Source: a virus. From it: DNA of 64,000 nt. The notes under the pieces are model-generated. The model was not told the origin of the DNA. It did no database searches and saw only the letters and a list, made by a program, of their open reading frames with translations. Shown piece by piece: positions 34,427 to 41,158 of the stretch. How positions within the stretch are numbered: position 1 is the first letter of the stretch; the number at the start of each line of letters is the position of its first letter. Both the position numbers and the translations under genes were made by a program. The stretch spans positions 1 to 64,000 of the IMG/VR virus record IMGVR_UViG_3300046809_000507. One strand, given 5' to 3'.

Positions 34427-34775
34427 CGCGAACACCATTGCGTCGATCCTCGGCACGGTCGCCACCGGAGGCCTGGCGGCCTGGGCTGCACGCTCAGCGA
34501 AGCGAACCAAGCCGCAGGAGAAGCGAGACGACTTCCTCGCCGTCACCGACCAGCAGGGCAAGGCCATCGAGCGTCTGGAGACCCGCGTGCTGCGCCAGGA
34601 GACCGAGGCGGAGAAGCAGCGGCAGCGGATCGGCGACCAGGACGAAGCGATCGGCTGGCTCCTGTACCGAGTCCGCTCGCTCGTGTCCCACATCAAGAAG
34701 GCCGGGCTGGAGCCGCCGCCGGCCGAGCCGATGTCGGAGCCGGCGGCCCGGTACATCCGCAACATCGACGCGTGA
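34416..34775 (+). CDS. single-pass membrane protein with coiled coil
   Basis: A 119-residue protein: one N-terminal membrane helix (about 7-24), a basic patch, then a long coiled coil (about 45-75, AIERLETRVLRQETEAEKQRQRI) and a proline-rich end. The build recalls lysis-cassette or holin-regulating proteins of actinophages. It overlaps the preceding gene by 11 bases and is likely the last main gene of the late operon. Confidence 0.65.
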   Translation: MTPDANTIASILGTVATGGLAAWAARSAKRTKPQEKRDDFLAVTDQQGKAIERLETRVLRQETEAEKQRQRIGDQDEAIGWLLYRVRSLVSHIKKAGLEPPPAEPMSEPAARYIRNIDA

Positions 34776-34792
34776 AGACTGGAGTGCGGCCG

Positions 34793-34879
34793 ATGGACGA
34801 GCCCCCGCCGCCGTTCTGGTTGTCGCCGCGCCCGTTCCTCGAACCCGAACCCGACTGGCCGGACGACGACGAAGACTGA
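34793..34879 (+). CDS. possible 28-aa acidic peptide
   Basis: A short frame beginning MDEPPPPFW and ending DWPDDDED, with GGAG upstream and a stop placed just before the terminator hairpin. Very short Pro/Asp-rich peptides in this position occur in other actinophages. Translation is plausible but unproven. Confidence 0.4.
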   Translation: MDEPPPPFWLSPRPFLEPEPDWPDDDED

Positions 34880-34882
34880 CGA

Positions 34883-34915
34883 CGCCCCCTCCTGCTTCGG
34901 CGGGAGGGGGCGTTT
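34883..34915 (+). terminator. strong terminator ending the late operon
   Basis: Perfect 10-bp stem CGCCCCCTCC / GGAGGGGGCG with a 10-base loop, then TTT. It lies just after the last late-operon frame and separates it from the lysogeny segment. Confidence 0.82.
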
Positions 34916-34998
34916 CGCTGTGTCCATCTCTCGTTCGAGCTGTGCCACGGTCGGCTGATGACGGGTATCTCGACTGTGGCCTGGTCGGTATATAGGGC

Positions 34999-35184
34999 AT
35001 GAACCGTGAAGAGCGCCGCCGCATCCTGGGCGACGAAGTGATCGCCGCTATCCGTCAGCGAGTCGCCGAGGCTCCCGATCCGTCTCCGGAGCTAGTGGAG
35101 GAACTTCGGCGCATCATGACCAATCCAGGCGGCTCGGTTCCTCGGGAGCGCCCGGGAGGTCTCGACTCGGGACCTAGCGCATAG
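34999..35184 (+). CDS. small helical protein, 61 aa
   Basis: Charged helical protein (MNREERRRILGDEVIAAIR). No ribosome site is visible; instead TATATA lies at 34989-34994, only four bases before the ATG, so a leaderless transcript is possible. Short proteins of this form (NREERRRIL...) are frequent in actinomycete mobile elements. Function unknown. Confidence 0.55.
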   Translation: MNREERRRILGDEVIAAIRQRVAEAPDPSPELVEELRRIMTNPGGSVPRERPGGLDSGPSA

Positions 35185-35243
35185 CGTCCGCTGAAGCGCG
35201 CTCACTCCCTGAGGGCTTCGAGAATGCTCTAACCCTCGATAAC

Positions 35244-35274
35244 CTGACTTATGGAGGGTCAGAAACGGTACGAT
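35244..35274 (+). promoter_or_regulatory. candidate promoter for the integrase unit (leaderless)
   Basis: -35-like CTGACT at 35244-35249, 19-base spacer, -10-like TACGAT at 35269-35274, then seven bases to the ATG at 35282. Confidence 0.5.
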
Positions 35275-35281
35275 GGAGGGC

Positions 35282-35506
35282 ATGGAAACCCTAAGCGCCT
35301 TCCAGGATCTGATGACCGCACTCACCACCCGGCGCCCCAACCAATCGGCTGCCGCGGACGAACGAACTGTTGCGGCAGCCCTGGACAAGCACGCCCATGA
35401 GTTGGCGGCGCGCATCGCTGAGTACGCCGAGCGTCCCGGCATTGATGAGCCCCAGCGTCAGATCCTCCGAGGCGCCGCCCGAATCGTTCGCGGCGAGGAG
35501 TTGTGA
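35282..35506 (+). CDS. small helical protein ahead of the integrase, 74 aa
   Basis: I choose the ATG at 35282 rather than 35273: a promoter with CTGACT (35244-35249) and TACGAT (35269-35274) would start transcription at this ATG, giving a leaderless message. The product is helical and acidic (METLSAFQDLMTALTT). Its stop overlaps the integrase GTG (GTGA), so both are made from one transcript. It could be an integrase cofactor or regulator; this is inferred from coupling. Confidence 0.6.
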   Translation: METLSAFQDLMTALTTRRPNQSAAADERTVAAALDKHAHELAARIAEYAERPGIDEPQRQILRGAARIVRGEEL

Positions 35507-36501
35507 CCGACCTCGAACCCCGCGTCGCCGACGTCGTCCCGCACGACCCGAACACGGTCCTCTCCCCGGCCGCCCTCGACCGCCTCGACCGGTCCATCCC
35601 CGAGAACACGAAGACCGCCTACCGCCGCCAGGCCCGGGACTTCGTCGCCTGGTGCGAGGAACGCGGACGCGACACCCTACCCGCCAGCGCCCAGACCCTC
35701 GCCGACTACGTCTCCCACCTCTGCGACCAGGACAAGGCGCCGTCCACGATCGAGCAGGCTATCGCCACCATCCGCGTCGCCCACCGCGAAGCAGGCCACG
35801 ACGGACAACCCGACACCCGGGCCGCGTTGCGCATCCTCAAGACCCACAAGCGCGACCGGGCCGATCAGGGGAAGCGCAAGAAGAAGGCCCCCGCTGTCAC
35901 CCTCGACATCCTCCGCGCCATGATCGACGCCACCGACCCCGACACCCTCGCCGGACGCCGCGACCGCGCACTCATCGTCCTCGGCTTCGCCATGATGGCC
36001 CGCCGCTCCGAACTCGCCGCCCTCCACATCGGCGACGTCGCCTTCACCGACGACGGACTCGTCGTCCTCATCCGCACATCCAAGACCGATCAGGAAGCCG
36101 AAGGCGCCGAGGTCCACATCCCCAACGGTGTCCACCCAGACACCGACCCCGTCCGCGTCGTCCGGGCCTGGCTCGCCATCCTCACCGACCACGGCCACAC
36201 CGACGGTCCGCTGCTCCGCCAGATCAATCGCTGGGACCAGCTCCAGCCGGGCGGCATGTCCGGCGCCGCCATCAACGAACGCGTCCGCGCCCTGGCCGTC
36301 CGAGCCGGACTCCCCAAAGCGGCAGACTTCACCGCACACGGCCTCCGAGCAGGCGGACCCACAGAAGCCGCCAAAGCGGGCCACCCCGTCAGCTTCATCG
36401 CCGACCACGGCCGCTGGTCCAAGACCAGCCCCCAAGTGCTGGAGTACATCCGGTCCACCGAGAAGTGGCGCGACAACCCGATGCGCGGCATCGGACTCTG
36501 A
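35503..36501 (+). CDS. int: tyrosine recombinase (integrase 1)
   Basis: A 332-residue integrase. A SAM-like core-binding domain (about 30-115, SIPENTKTAYRRQARDFVAWC) precedes the catalytic domain with the first arginine in ARRSELAAL (R167/R168), HGLR (H279, R282), the HGRW histidine H302 and nucleophile Y315 in LEYIRS. All key residues are present. No arm-binding domain is apparent, so it is of the short type. GTG overlaps the 74-aa gene. It is unrelated in detail to the second integrase at 41650. Confidence 0.9.
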   Translation: MTDLEPRVADVVPHDPNTVLSPAALDRLDRSIPENTKTAYRRQARDFVAWCEERGRDTLPASAQTLADYVSHLCDQDKAPSTIEQAIATIRVAHREAGHDGQPDTRAALRILKTHKRDRADQGKRKKKAPAVTLDILRAMIDATDPDTLAGRRDRALIVLGFAMMARRSELAALHIGDVAFTDDGLVVLIRTSKTDQEAEGAEVHIPNGVHPDTDPVRVVRAWLAILTDHGHTDGPLLRQINRWDQLQPGGMSGAAINERVRALAVRAGLPKAADFTAHGLRAGGPTEAAKAGHPVSFIADHGRWSKTSPQVLEYIRSTEKWRDNPMRGIGL

Positions 36502-36623
36502 ACGCCAGCCGGGGGCATCACCGGGGAGCGGATATTTCCAGTCACGCATCTATCCCCGTGGCTGGTTCTGGTGCATCGTTGATCGCGCGGGCCCACCGAT
36601 CCCCCCAGGTGAGGCCCCACTCC

Positions 36624-36659
36624 GGGCCCCGCCGTGTAGCTGCGAGCTGGGCGGGGCCC
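36624..36659. terminator. 10-bp inverted repeat between integrase and Ku
   Basis: GGGCCCCGCC / GGCGGGGCCC with a 16-base loop in the 269-base gap between the integrase and Ku genes. Likely a terminator for the integrase. The gap also could hold an attachment site, but no core sequence can be told from this window alone. Confidence 0.55.
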
Positions 36660-36770
36660 GCCGCTCCTCCCGGCTCCCCACGGGAGGCATGCGGCTGCCC
36701 GGCGCCGGTGTGCGCCCAGCCGCCGCGCTTCATAGGCTGGCCTCACGGGGGCTGCTCACGGAGGTCTGCA

Positions 36771-37688
36771 ATGCCCCGAACCATTTGGAGCGGAGCGATC
36801 AGCTTCGGTCTAGTCACCGTGCCGATCCACGTCGTGTCGGCCACGGAAGATCACAGCATCCGCTTCCACCAGGTCCACCTGGAGGACATGGGCCGGGTCC
36901 GGAACCGGAAGATCTGCTCGATCGACGGGCAAGAGGTCTCCCAGTCGGAGATCGGCAAGGGCTACCAGCTGTCGAAGGACACGCTCATCCCCGTCCTCGA
37001 CGAGGAACTGCGGGAGATGCCCCTGCCGACAGCGAAGGCGATCGAATTGGTGGCGTTCATGCCGGCCGAGAGCATCGACCCGATCCGGATCGGCGAGGGC
37101 TACTACCTCCAGCCGGACGGCCAGGTCGCAGCCAAGCCCTACACCCTCCTCCGTCAGGCGCTGGAGCGGTCGTCGAAGGTGGCCGTCGCGAAGTACGCCT
37201 GGTCCGGCCGCGAGCGTCTCGGCCTGCTCCGGGTCCGCGACAACGTGATCGTGCTGCATGCGATGCGGTGGCCGGACGAGATCCGCAGCCCGGCCGAGCT
37301 GACACCGGAAGCCGTCGAGCTCACCGAAGACGAGATCGCCGAGGCGGAACACCTCATCGACCGGCTGACCATCGACGACCTGGAGGGCGAAGACTTCACC
37401 GACCGGTACACAGAGGCCGTGGAGCAGCTCATCGACGCCAAGCGCGAACACCGCGAACCGCCCACGGCCGAGGAACCGAAGGAGCCAGCACAGATCGTCG
37501 ACCTGATGGCCGCGCTGCAGGAGTCCGTCGCGAAGGCGCGAGAGTCCCGCGGCGAGGACGCCACCGTCCACGACCTGCCGAAGAAGAAGACCGCGGCCAA
37601 GAGGACGGCGAAGAAGCAGCCGACCAAGAAGACGACCACGAAGAAGACTTCCAAGAAGGTGACGGGGCGGAAGCCGCGGAGTGCCTAG
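36771..37688 (+). CDS. ku: Ku double-strand break end-binding protein
   Basis: A 305-residue bacterial-type Ku. The opening MPRTIWSGAISFGLVTVPI is diagnostic, followed by the bridge and pillar core (ICSIDGQEVSQSEIGKGYQL, ELVAFMPAESIDPIRIGEGYYL, LGLLRVRDNVIVLHAMRWPDEIR) and a Lys-rich C-terminal tail (about 270-303), as in Streptomyces Ku proteins. Ku rings thread onto DNA ends and recruit LigD. No LigD gene is in the window, so host ligase must be used. GGAGG precedes the ATG. Phage-encoded Ku is known from mycobacteriophages Omega and Corndog. Confidence 0.93.
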   Translation: MPRTIWSGAISFGLVTVPIHVVSATEDHSIRFHQVHLEDMGRVRNRKICSIDGQEVSQSEIGKGYQLSKDTLIPVLDEELREMPLPTAKAIELVAFMPAESIDPIRIGEGYYLQPDGQVAAKPYTLLRQALERSSKVAVAKYAWSGRERLGLLRVRDNVIVLHAMRWPDEIRSPAELTPEAVELTEDEIAEAEHLIDRLTIDDLEGEDFTDRYTEAVEQLIDAKREHREPPTAEEPKEPAQIVDLMAALQESVAKARESRGEDATVHDLPKKKTAAKRTAKKQPTKKTTTKKTSKKVTGRKPRSA

Positions 37689-37702
37689 GCGCCCTCCTTG
37701 CT

Positions 37703-38158
37703 CTACTGCGGATACCCCTGCTCGCCCATGCACTGCTGGAACGCCTTCTCGTGCATCGTGGCGCTGTACGAGTCAGTGAGCGAATCAAGCGTGTCGTCAC
37801 CGCTACTGCTGTTGCCCGGATAGGCCTGGTTGGCGACGGTCTCGCAGTGGGCGCGGGCCTCGGTCTCGGTGAGCTGCGTCTGAGTGTCGCTGTCCTGAAC
37901 AGGGACGACGGTGTCCTTGCCGTCCTTGCCGTCTTTGCCTGCAGGCCCGGGAAGGCCACGGAGACCGGGCAACCCCGCCGGTCCGGGCGCCCCGGATGGA
38001 CCGGCCGGGCCGGGTGTGCTGCGCTGGGTTTTCAGGTCGCTGATCTGCATCTGCTGGGCGATGAGCGCCGCCGACTGGGCAGCCAGTATGGCGACGAGGA
38101 CGCCGCCGACTATGAGGTGACGCCGCGGTCTTCGCGGCGGTTCGTTTTCGCTGTTCAC
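37703..38158 (-). CDS. collagen-like single-pass membrane protein
   Basis: A 151-residue protein: a basic N-terminus, one membrane segment (about 15-37), a short coiled region, then Gly-x-y triplets (about 49-82, PGPAGPSGAPG... ending GKDGKDGKD) and a C-terminal domain with two cysteines (AHCETV, QQCMGE). The triplets would form a trimeric collagen stalk outside the cell. GTG at 38158 follows AAGGGGGG on this strand. It converges on Ku with only 14 bases between stops. Possibly a surface protein expressed by the lysogen. Confidence 0.75.
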   Translation of the reverse strand: MNSENEPPRRPRRHLIVGGVLVAILAAQSAALIAQQMQISDLKTQRSTPGPAGPSGAPGPAGLPGLRGLPGPAGKDGKDGKDTVVPVQDSDTQTQLTETEARAHCETVANQAYPGNSSSGDDTLDSLTDSYSATMHEKAFQQCMGEQGYPQ

Positions 38159-38196
38159 GTGCCCCCCTTGGCCTGGACAGCCGAAGTGTAGGGCAG

Positions 38197-38532
38197 TCAG
38201 TCCAGGTACCCGAGCTCCGTGTCAGGCCGGCAGTGGGTGCAGGCGGCGACCCCTTCGGCGAGCGCCCGGCGCGCCTGGTCCTCGCTGACGCCCTTGGACC
38301 GCTTCCCCGTCATGTGGCAGTCGCCTGCGTGGACGTACACGGGATGCCCGCCGTTGAGTCCTTGCTCGATCATCCAGTCCGGCTGGGGTGGCCGGGCTTG
38401 CTCGCCGCGCTGCTGCTCGGCCTGCCGCTGCTCCTCGGCTGCGATCCACCTGCGGGTGCGGTCGAGGTCTTGCTCCTGGACGCGGGCGAGGAAGTGCAGG
38501 GAGTCGAGACGGGACGGGGCGGAGTCGTTCAC
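38197..38532 (-). CDS. DUF6233 family protein
   Basis: A 111-residue protein with the DUF6233 pattern: RLDSLHFLARVQEQDLDRTRRWIAAEE, PDWMIEQGLNGGHPVYVHAG and a closing ACTHCRPDTELGYLD. The family is confined to Streptomyces and relatives and has no known role. GTG at 38532 is chosen because TAATAT lies seven bases upstream with no ribosome site, so the message is probably leaderless. It is divergent from the gene at 38597. Confidence 0.78.
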   Translation of the reverse strand: MNDSAPSRLDSLHFLARVQEQDLDRTRRWIAAEEQRQAEQQRGEQARPPQPDWMIEQGLNGGHPVYVHAGDCHMTGKRSKGVSEDQARRALAEGVAACTHCRPDTELGYLD

Positions 38533-38596
38533 GTGTTCGATATTACGGCTGTACGCTGCCACCGGCACACCAGGGGTTCGACGAGAGGAGCAGGCC

Positions 38597-38926
38597 ATGA
38601 CCGACGCTGACCTGCTGCTCGCCCTCGGCATCGACCCGGCCACCCTCGACCCGGCGCCGGCTGCCGGCCGGGACGGCTTCGCCCGGGTGGGCCTGGACCC
38701 GGCGCCGTGCAGCTTGTGCGGGCGACCGGCCAGCGTCACGAAGGCCCTCGCCCTGGACGGCGGCCATCGGTGGCTGGACCGCTGTCTTGCCTGCTTCACC
38801 GCGACGGCCCGCTTCGACTCGAACCGGACGCCGTCGACCACGGCCGGGATCGTCGCCGACCTCCGGGCTGCGGCAGCCGAGGCGGGCGTGGCGCTGACCG
38901 TGGCCGTCGACGGCGAGGCAGGCTGA
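38597..38926 (+). CDS. small zinc-binding protein, 109 aa
   Basis: It opens with a short helix (MTDADLLLALGIDPATL), then CSLCGRPASVTK and RCLACF, a probable four-cysteine zinc site (about residues 38-75), and ends in a helix and strand. GAGAGGAGCAGG precedes the ATG. It is divergent from the DUF6233 gene and close to a 63-aa gene downstream. Such proteins are common in Streptomyces elements; function unknown. Confidence 0.6.
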   Translation: MTDADLLLALGIDPATLDPAPAAGRDGFARVGLDPAPCSLCGRPASVTKALALDGGHRWLDRCLACFTATARFDSNRTPSTTAGIVADLRAAAAEAGVALTVAVDGEAG

Positions 38927-38930
38927 CCGC

Positions 38931-39122
38931 GTGGACCGCTACCACCTGCTCCTCACCCTTGATGGCCGGCCCGCGATGCAGGGCTGGTGGACCTCCGAGG
39001 CGACCGCCCGCCGCCAGTTCACGTCGTGGGTCGGCGAGCGCGGCAGCATGCCCGGCGTGCGCATCACCCTCGTCGACGAGGAGACGGGCGAGACGCTGGA
39101 GACCTGGCCCGAGGAGCCGTAG
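38931..39122 (+). CDS. small protein, 63 aa
   Basis: GTG start five bases after the previous stop. The product (MDRYHLLLTLDGRPAMQGWW ...) has a beta-alpha-beta feel, and its acidic end TGETLETWPEEP recalls tails of small phage proteins. Probably co-transcribed with the zinc-binding gene. No family recognised. Confidence 0.6.
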   Translation: MDRYHLLLTLDGRPAMQGWWTSEATARRQFTSWVGERGSMPGVRITLVDEETGETLETWPEEP

Positions 39123-39199
39123 CGACGGCTGCCCCGTTGTCGGTGGCGACTCGTAGAATTGGGCTCATCAATCAGCCATGCTGGCTGCGTGAGCTGAAA

Positions 39200-39232
39200 C
39201 CGCCCCGCCCGCCGAGAGACCGGGCGGGGCGG
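39200..39232. terminator. bidirectional hairpin terminator
   Basis: Perfect 12-bp inverted repeat (CCGCCCCGCCCG / CGGGCGGGGCGG) with a 9-base loop between a rightward and a leftward gene that converge. Confidence 0.75.
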
Positions 39233-39240
39233 ACTGCTGT

Positions 39241-39444
39241 CTAGGCCGCCTCGACCTCCGCGTGCCGGACGGCCCGCTTGAGCCCCATCTCGACGTCGTA
39301 CCGCGGCACCCCGGCCTGCTTGGCGAACGCGGCGACCCCCTCGTGCACGGCGCGCGCCGTGTCCACGGTCAGCTCGCCGTCCTGGATCTGCTTCCAGGCG
39401 GAACGTTCCAGCTCCAGCAGGGGTTCGGGGAAGTCGATGGTCAC
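39241..39444 (-). CDS. small protein, 67 aa, leaderless-type start
   Basis: Product starts MTIDFPEPLLELERSAWKQI and is helical, possibly a small regulator or antitoxin-like protein. The GTG at 39444 has TAGGAT six bases before it and no ribosome site, so a leaderless message is likely. Divergent from the membrane peptide gene at 39484. Confidence 0.55.
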   Translation of the reverse strand: MTIDFPEPLLELERSAWKQIQDGELTVDTARAVHEGVAAFAKQAGVPRYDVEMGLKRAVRHAEVEAA

Positions 39445-39483
39445 CGGGGGATCCTACGCGGGGGCGTCTGTCATGCTGACCGC

Positions 39484-39615
39484 ATGCGAGTGTGGCGCGA
39501 GTACTGGCAGGCTTTCGGGATTCGCTACGGCCTCTTCCAGGCACTCATGGCGGTGCTGTGGGTGGCCAGCGGCATGGGTCTGTTCGGCGGCCTCGCATGG
39601 ATGGCGCTGACCTAG
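39484..39615 (+). CDS. single-pass membrane peptide, 43 aa
   Basis: MRVWREYWQAFGIRYGLFQ followed by one membrane helix (about 20-41). CATGCT stands six bases before the ATG without a ribosome site. Its stop overlaps the stop of the leftward gene at 39612. Small membrane peptides like this can be toxins or superinfection factors; no evidence decides. Confidence 0.45.
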   Translation: MRVWREYWQAFGIRYGLFQALMAVLWVASGMGLFGGLAWMALT

Positions 39616-39800
39616 GCCGCTTCGACGATGTCCCCACGCTCGGCCGCAGTCGCCACCGTCCACTCATCCCGCAGCACCTCGTACCGGCGCCGCGTGTCCC
39701 CGTACAGCCAGCCGCCAGCCCGCACCACCAGGGCGCGGATCTCCTCATTCACCACGGCAGACGGCCGCACGAGGCCCGAGGTCGGGGGAGTGGGAGGCAT
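39612..39800 (-). CDS. small protein, 62 aa, leaderless promoter
   Basis: Product MPPTPPTSGLVRPSAVVNEEIRALV... with a WLYGDTRRRYEVLRDEW stretch that resembles short Streptomyces mobile-element proteins. The promoter is well formed: CTGACC, an 18-base spacer and TAGGAT (on this strand), ending six bases before the ATG at 39800, which implies a leaderless message. Function unknown. Confidence 0.6.
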   Translation of the reverse strand: MPPTPPTSGLVRPSAVVNEEIRALVVRAGGWLYGDTRRRYEVLRDEWTVATAAERGDIVEAA

Positions 39801-39832
39801 GGTCAAATCCTAGAGCCAGCCTCGGACAGCGG

Positions 39833-40081
39833 TCAGCCCTCAGCCGGGGGCTGCTGGCGGGCGACGAACGACCCGAGGCCCGGCTCCGTGTAGATGAGCC
39901 CTTCCTCGCGCAGCCCGCCGTGGACCTTCTGCGCGGTCGCCTGGGCGATCCCGAACTCGGTCGCGAGCTGGATGACCGACGGGACCCGTGTGCGCGGCGG
40001 GTAGGTGCCGTCGGCGATCCGCTGCCGGATCACTTCGGCTACCTGCTTCCACCTGGGCACATCCGCCTCGAATTCGATCAC
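39833..40081 (-). CDS. GntR-family transcription regulator (short)
   Basis: An 82-residue protein that is only the GntR winged helix: VPRWKQVAEVIRQRIADGTYPP, RVPSVIQLATEFGIAQATAQKV and LIYTEPGLGSFVARQ. No effector-binding domain. Such short GntR proteins act as repressors in Streptomyces elements (KorSA of pSAM2 is a GntR repressor of transfer and spread genes). GTG at 40081 gives the compact domain; an ATG at 40102 would add seven residues. A perfect palindrome 57 bases upstream is a good operator candidate. Confidence 0.82.
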   Translation of the reverse strand: MIEFEADVPRWKQVAEVIRQRIADGTYPPRTRVPSVIQLATEFGIAQATAQKVHGGLREEGLIYTEPGLGSFVARQQPPAEG

Positions 40082-40137
40082 ACGGTCAACGTGACACGCC
40101 ATCCCATGCCACGCGAGCGGTAGCACACGTAGCAACC

Positions 40138-40151
40138 CATAGCATGCTATG
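40138..40151. promoter_or_regulatory. palindromic operator candidate for the GntR protein
   Basis: Perfect 14-bp palindrome CATAGCATGCTATG, flanked by a looser outer pair TAGCA ... TGCTA. GntR proteins bind short palindromes of this type. It lies between the regulator gene and the rightward gene at 40218, so it could control both. Confidence 0.6.
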
Positions 40152-40217
40152 TCTAAGCTGCTAATACAGCCCCGCCCACGCACGGCCGGGGAGTGCAGGC
40201 CGGTGAGCGGAGCGGAC

Positions 40218-40448
40218 ATGGACGAGCGTAGAGACCGACCCCCGCCCCACGGAACCGGCACGGCAGCCATACCTCCCGGCGCCCGACTCTCCCCGCTCCA
40301 GCAGGCCTACAGCCGGTACGTCACCCACACCACCGGATGCGACCACTGCCGGGACATCGACCGCGGCTGGTGCGAGAAGTCGGAGCGCCTGCACCGGGAG
40401 TGGAAGCGGCAGGAGGCTGCGGCCGTTCGCGGGCTGGCCGGCGCGTGA
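40218..40448 (+). CDS. small Cys-motif protein, 76 aa
   Basis: Contains GCDHCRDIDRGWCEKSERLHREWKR, with a C-x2-C ... C motif and a basic helix, seen in many short Streptomyces mobile-element proteins. I use the ATG at 40218, which has GGAGCGG upstream; starts at 40203 or 40149 are possible but would run closer to the operator. Likely under control of the GntR operator. Role unknown. Confidence 0.6.
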   Translation: MDERRDRPPPHGTGTAAIPPGARLSPLQQAYSRYVTHTTGCDHCRDIDRGWCEKSERLHREWKRQEAAAVRGLAGA

Positions 40449-40678
40449 CGATATCCACCGTGCGGATGGGGACACGAATCGTCCACGGTGGGACAAGGCG
40501 GCGCGCGACGGGGTCCGTCTGGTGGGGTTTGTGTGGATCGCGTGCCCGTGAAGGTTACGGGCGGGTGACGAGTTGTGTGCATCCCGTGCAGATATATGCA
40601 GAGAGTGGTCTTCCGTAACAGCCAGACGTGATGTTGACTGAATTTCTGTCAGCCGCTCGAAATGAACGTCGTGGCAGG

Positions 40679-40918
40679 TCAGCCGTGGAGGAGGTCGGTG
40701 ATGCGCACGCCAATGACGCGGGCGATCCGCAGCAGCGTGTTCAAGGACGGGTTAGCGACACCGCTCTCGATCTGCTGGTAGTAGGCCCGGTTGAGTGGGA
40801 CGGCGAGGAAGACCTGCTCCTGGGTGAGGTTGCGGTCTGTGCGGACGTTGCGGATGGACCTGCCGATGCGCTGCCGCTCCTCGCGGAGGGCGTCGCTGTC
40901 TGGCGGGTCGGAAGTCAC
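40679..40918 (-). CDS. Xre/Cro-type repressor, 79 aa
   Basis: A single helix-turn-helix domain: IGRSIRNVRTDRNLTQEQVFLAVPLNRAYYQQIESGVANPSLNTLLRIARVIGV, a complete five-helix Xre fold of Cro size without a dimerisation or cleavage domain. GTG at 40918 is used; a TTG at 40933 is also in frame. It faces the LexA box and a rightward gene and could act as the Cro-like arm of a switch. The 230 bases between 40448 and 40679 hold no gene. Confidence 0.8.
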   Translation of the reverse strand: MTSDPPDSDALREERQRIGRSIRNVRTDRNLTQEQVFLAVPLNRAYYQQIESGVANPSLNTLLRIARVIGVRITDLLHG

Positions 40919-40952
40919 TCGACAAACGCTCAACCCAAGACGATCATGAGTC

Positions 40953-40971
40953 AGCCTGGTGGTACCAGGCT
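40953..40971. promoter_or_regulatory. inverted repeat, operator candidate for the Xre protein
   Basis: Perfect 8-bp inverted repeat AGCCTGGT / ACCAGGCT with a three-base centre, 35 bases upstream of the Xre gene start. It overlaps where its promoter should be, which suggests autoregulation. Confidence 0.55.
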
Positions 40972-41040
40972 TTCTGTGATCTTGATCGCCTAGCCGTGCG
41001 GTATGGCAGACGCCGCAGGGCTAGAGGTAGTGTCCGAGAT

Positions 41041-41056
41041 TCGAACGGACGTTCGC
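41041..41056. promoter_or_regulatory. LexA (SOS) box
   Basis: TCGAAC-GGAC-GTTCGC matches the actinobacterial LexA consensus TCGAAC-N4-GTTCGA at all but the last base. It lies in the divergent region between the Xre gene and the gene at 41159. A -10-like TAGTGT at 41028-41033 would place a start point at the box, so LexA would block rightward transcription until DNA damage. Confidence 0.75.
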
Positions 41057-41158
41057 TCGAAAGAGTGAAGAACCCCTCCCACCTGCATCCGGTTGAACAG
41101 GTCGGGCACCAGCGAACAAACCACCACCCCCCGACAGAACGCGGCACTGGGAGACGGC

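Noticed and set aside
35370-36770. Extended N-terminus of Ku
   Set aside because: The open frame continues upstream across the integrase gene, but Ku proteins begin at the MPRTIWSG motif at 36771, which has its own GGAGG site.
39200-39232. Considered as an attachment site or CRISPR-like repeat
   Set aside because: A single perfect hairpin between converging genes is explained as a terminator. No spaced direct repeats are present anywhere in the window.
40628-40993. Rightward 121-residue frame opposite the Xre repressor
   Set aside because: The reverse strand encodes a complete Xre helix-turn-helix; the rightward frame has no recognisable feature.
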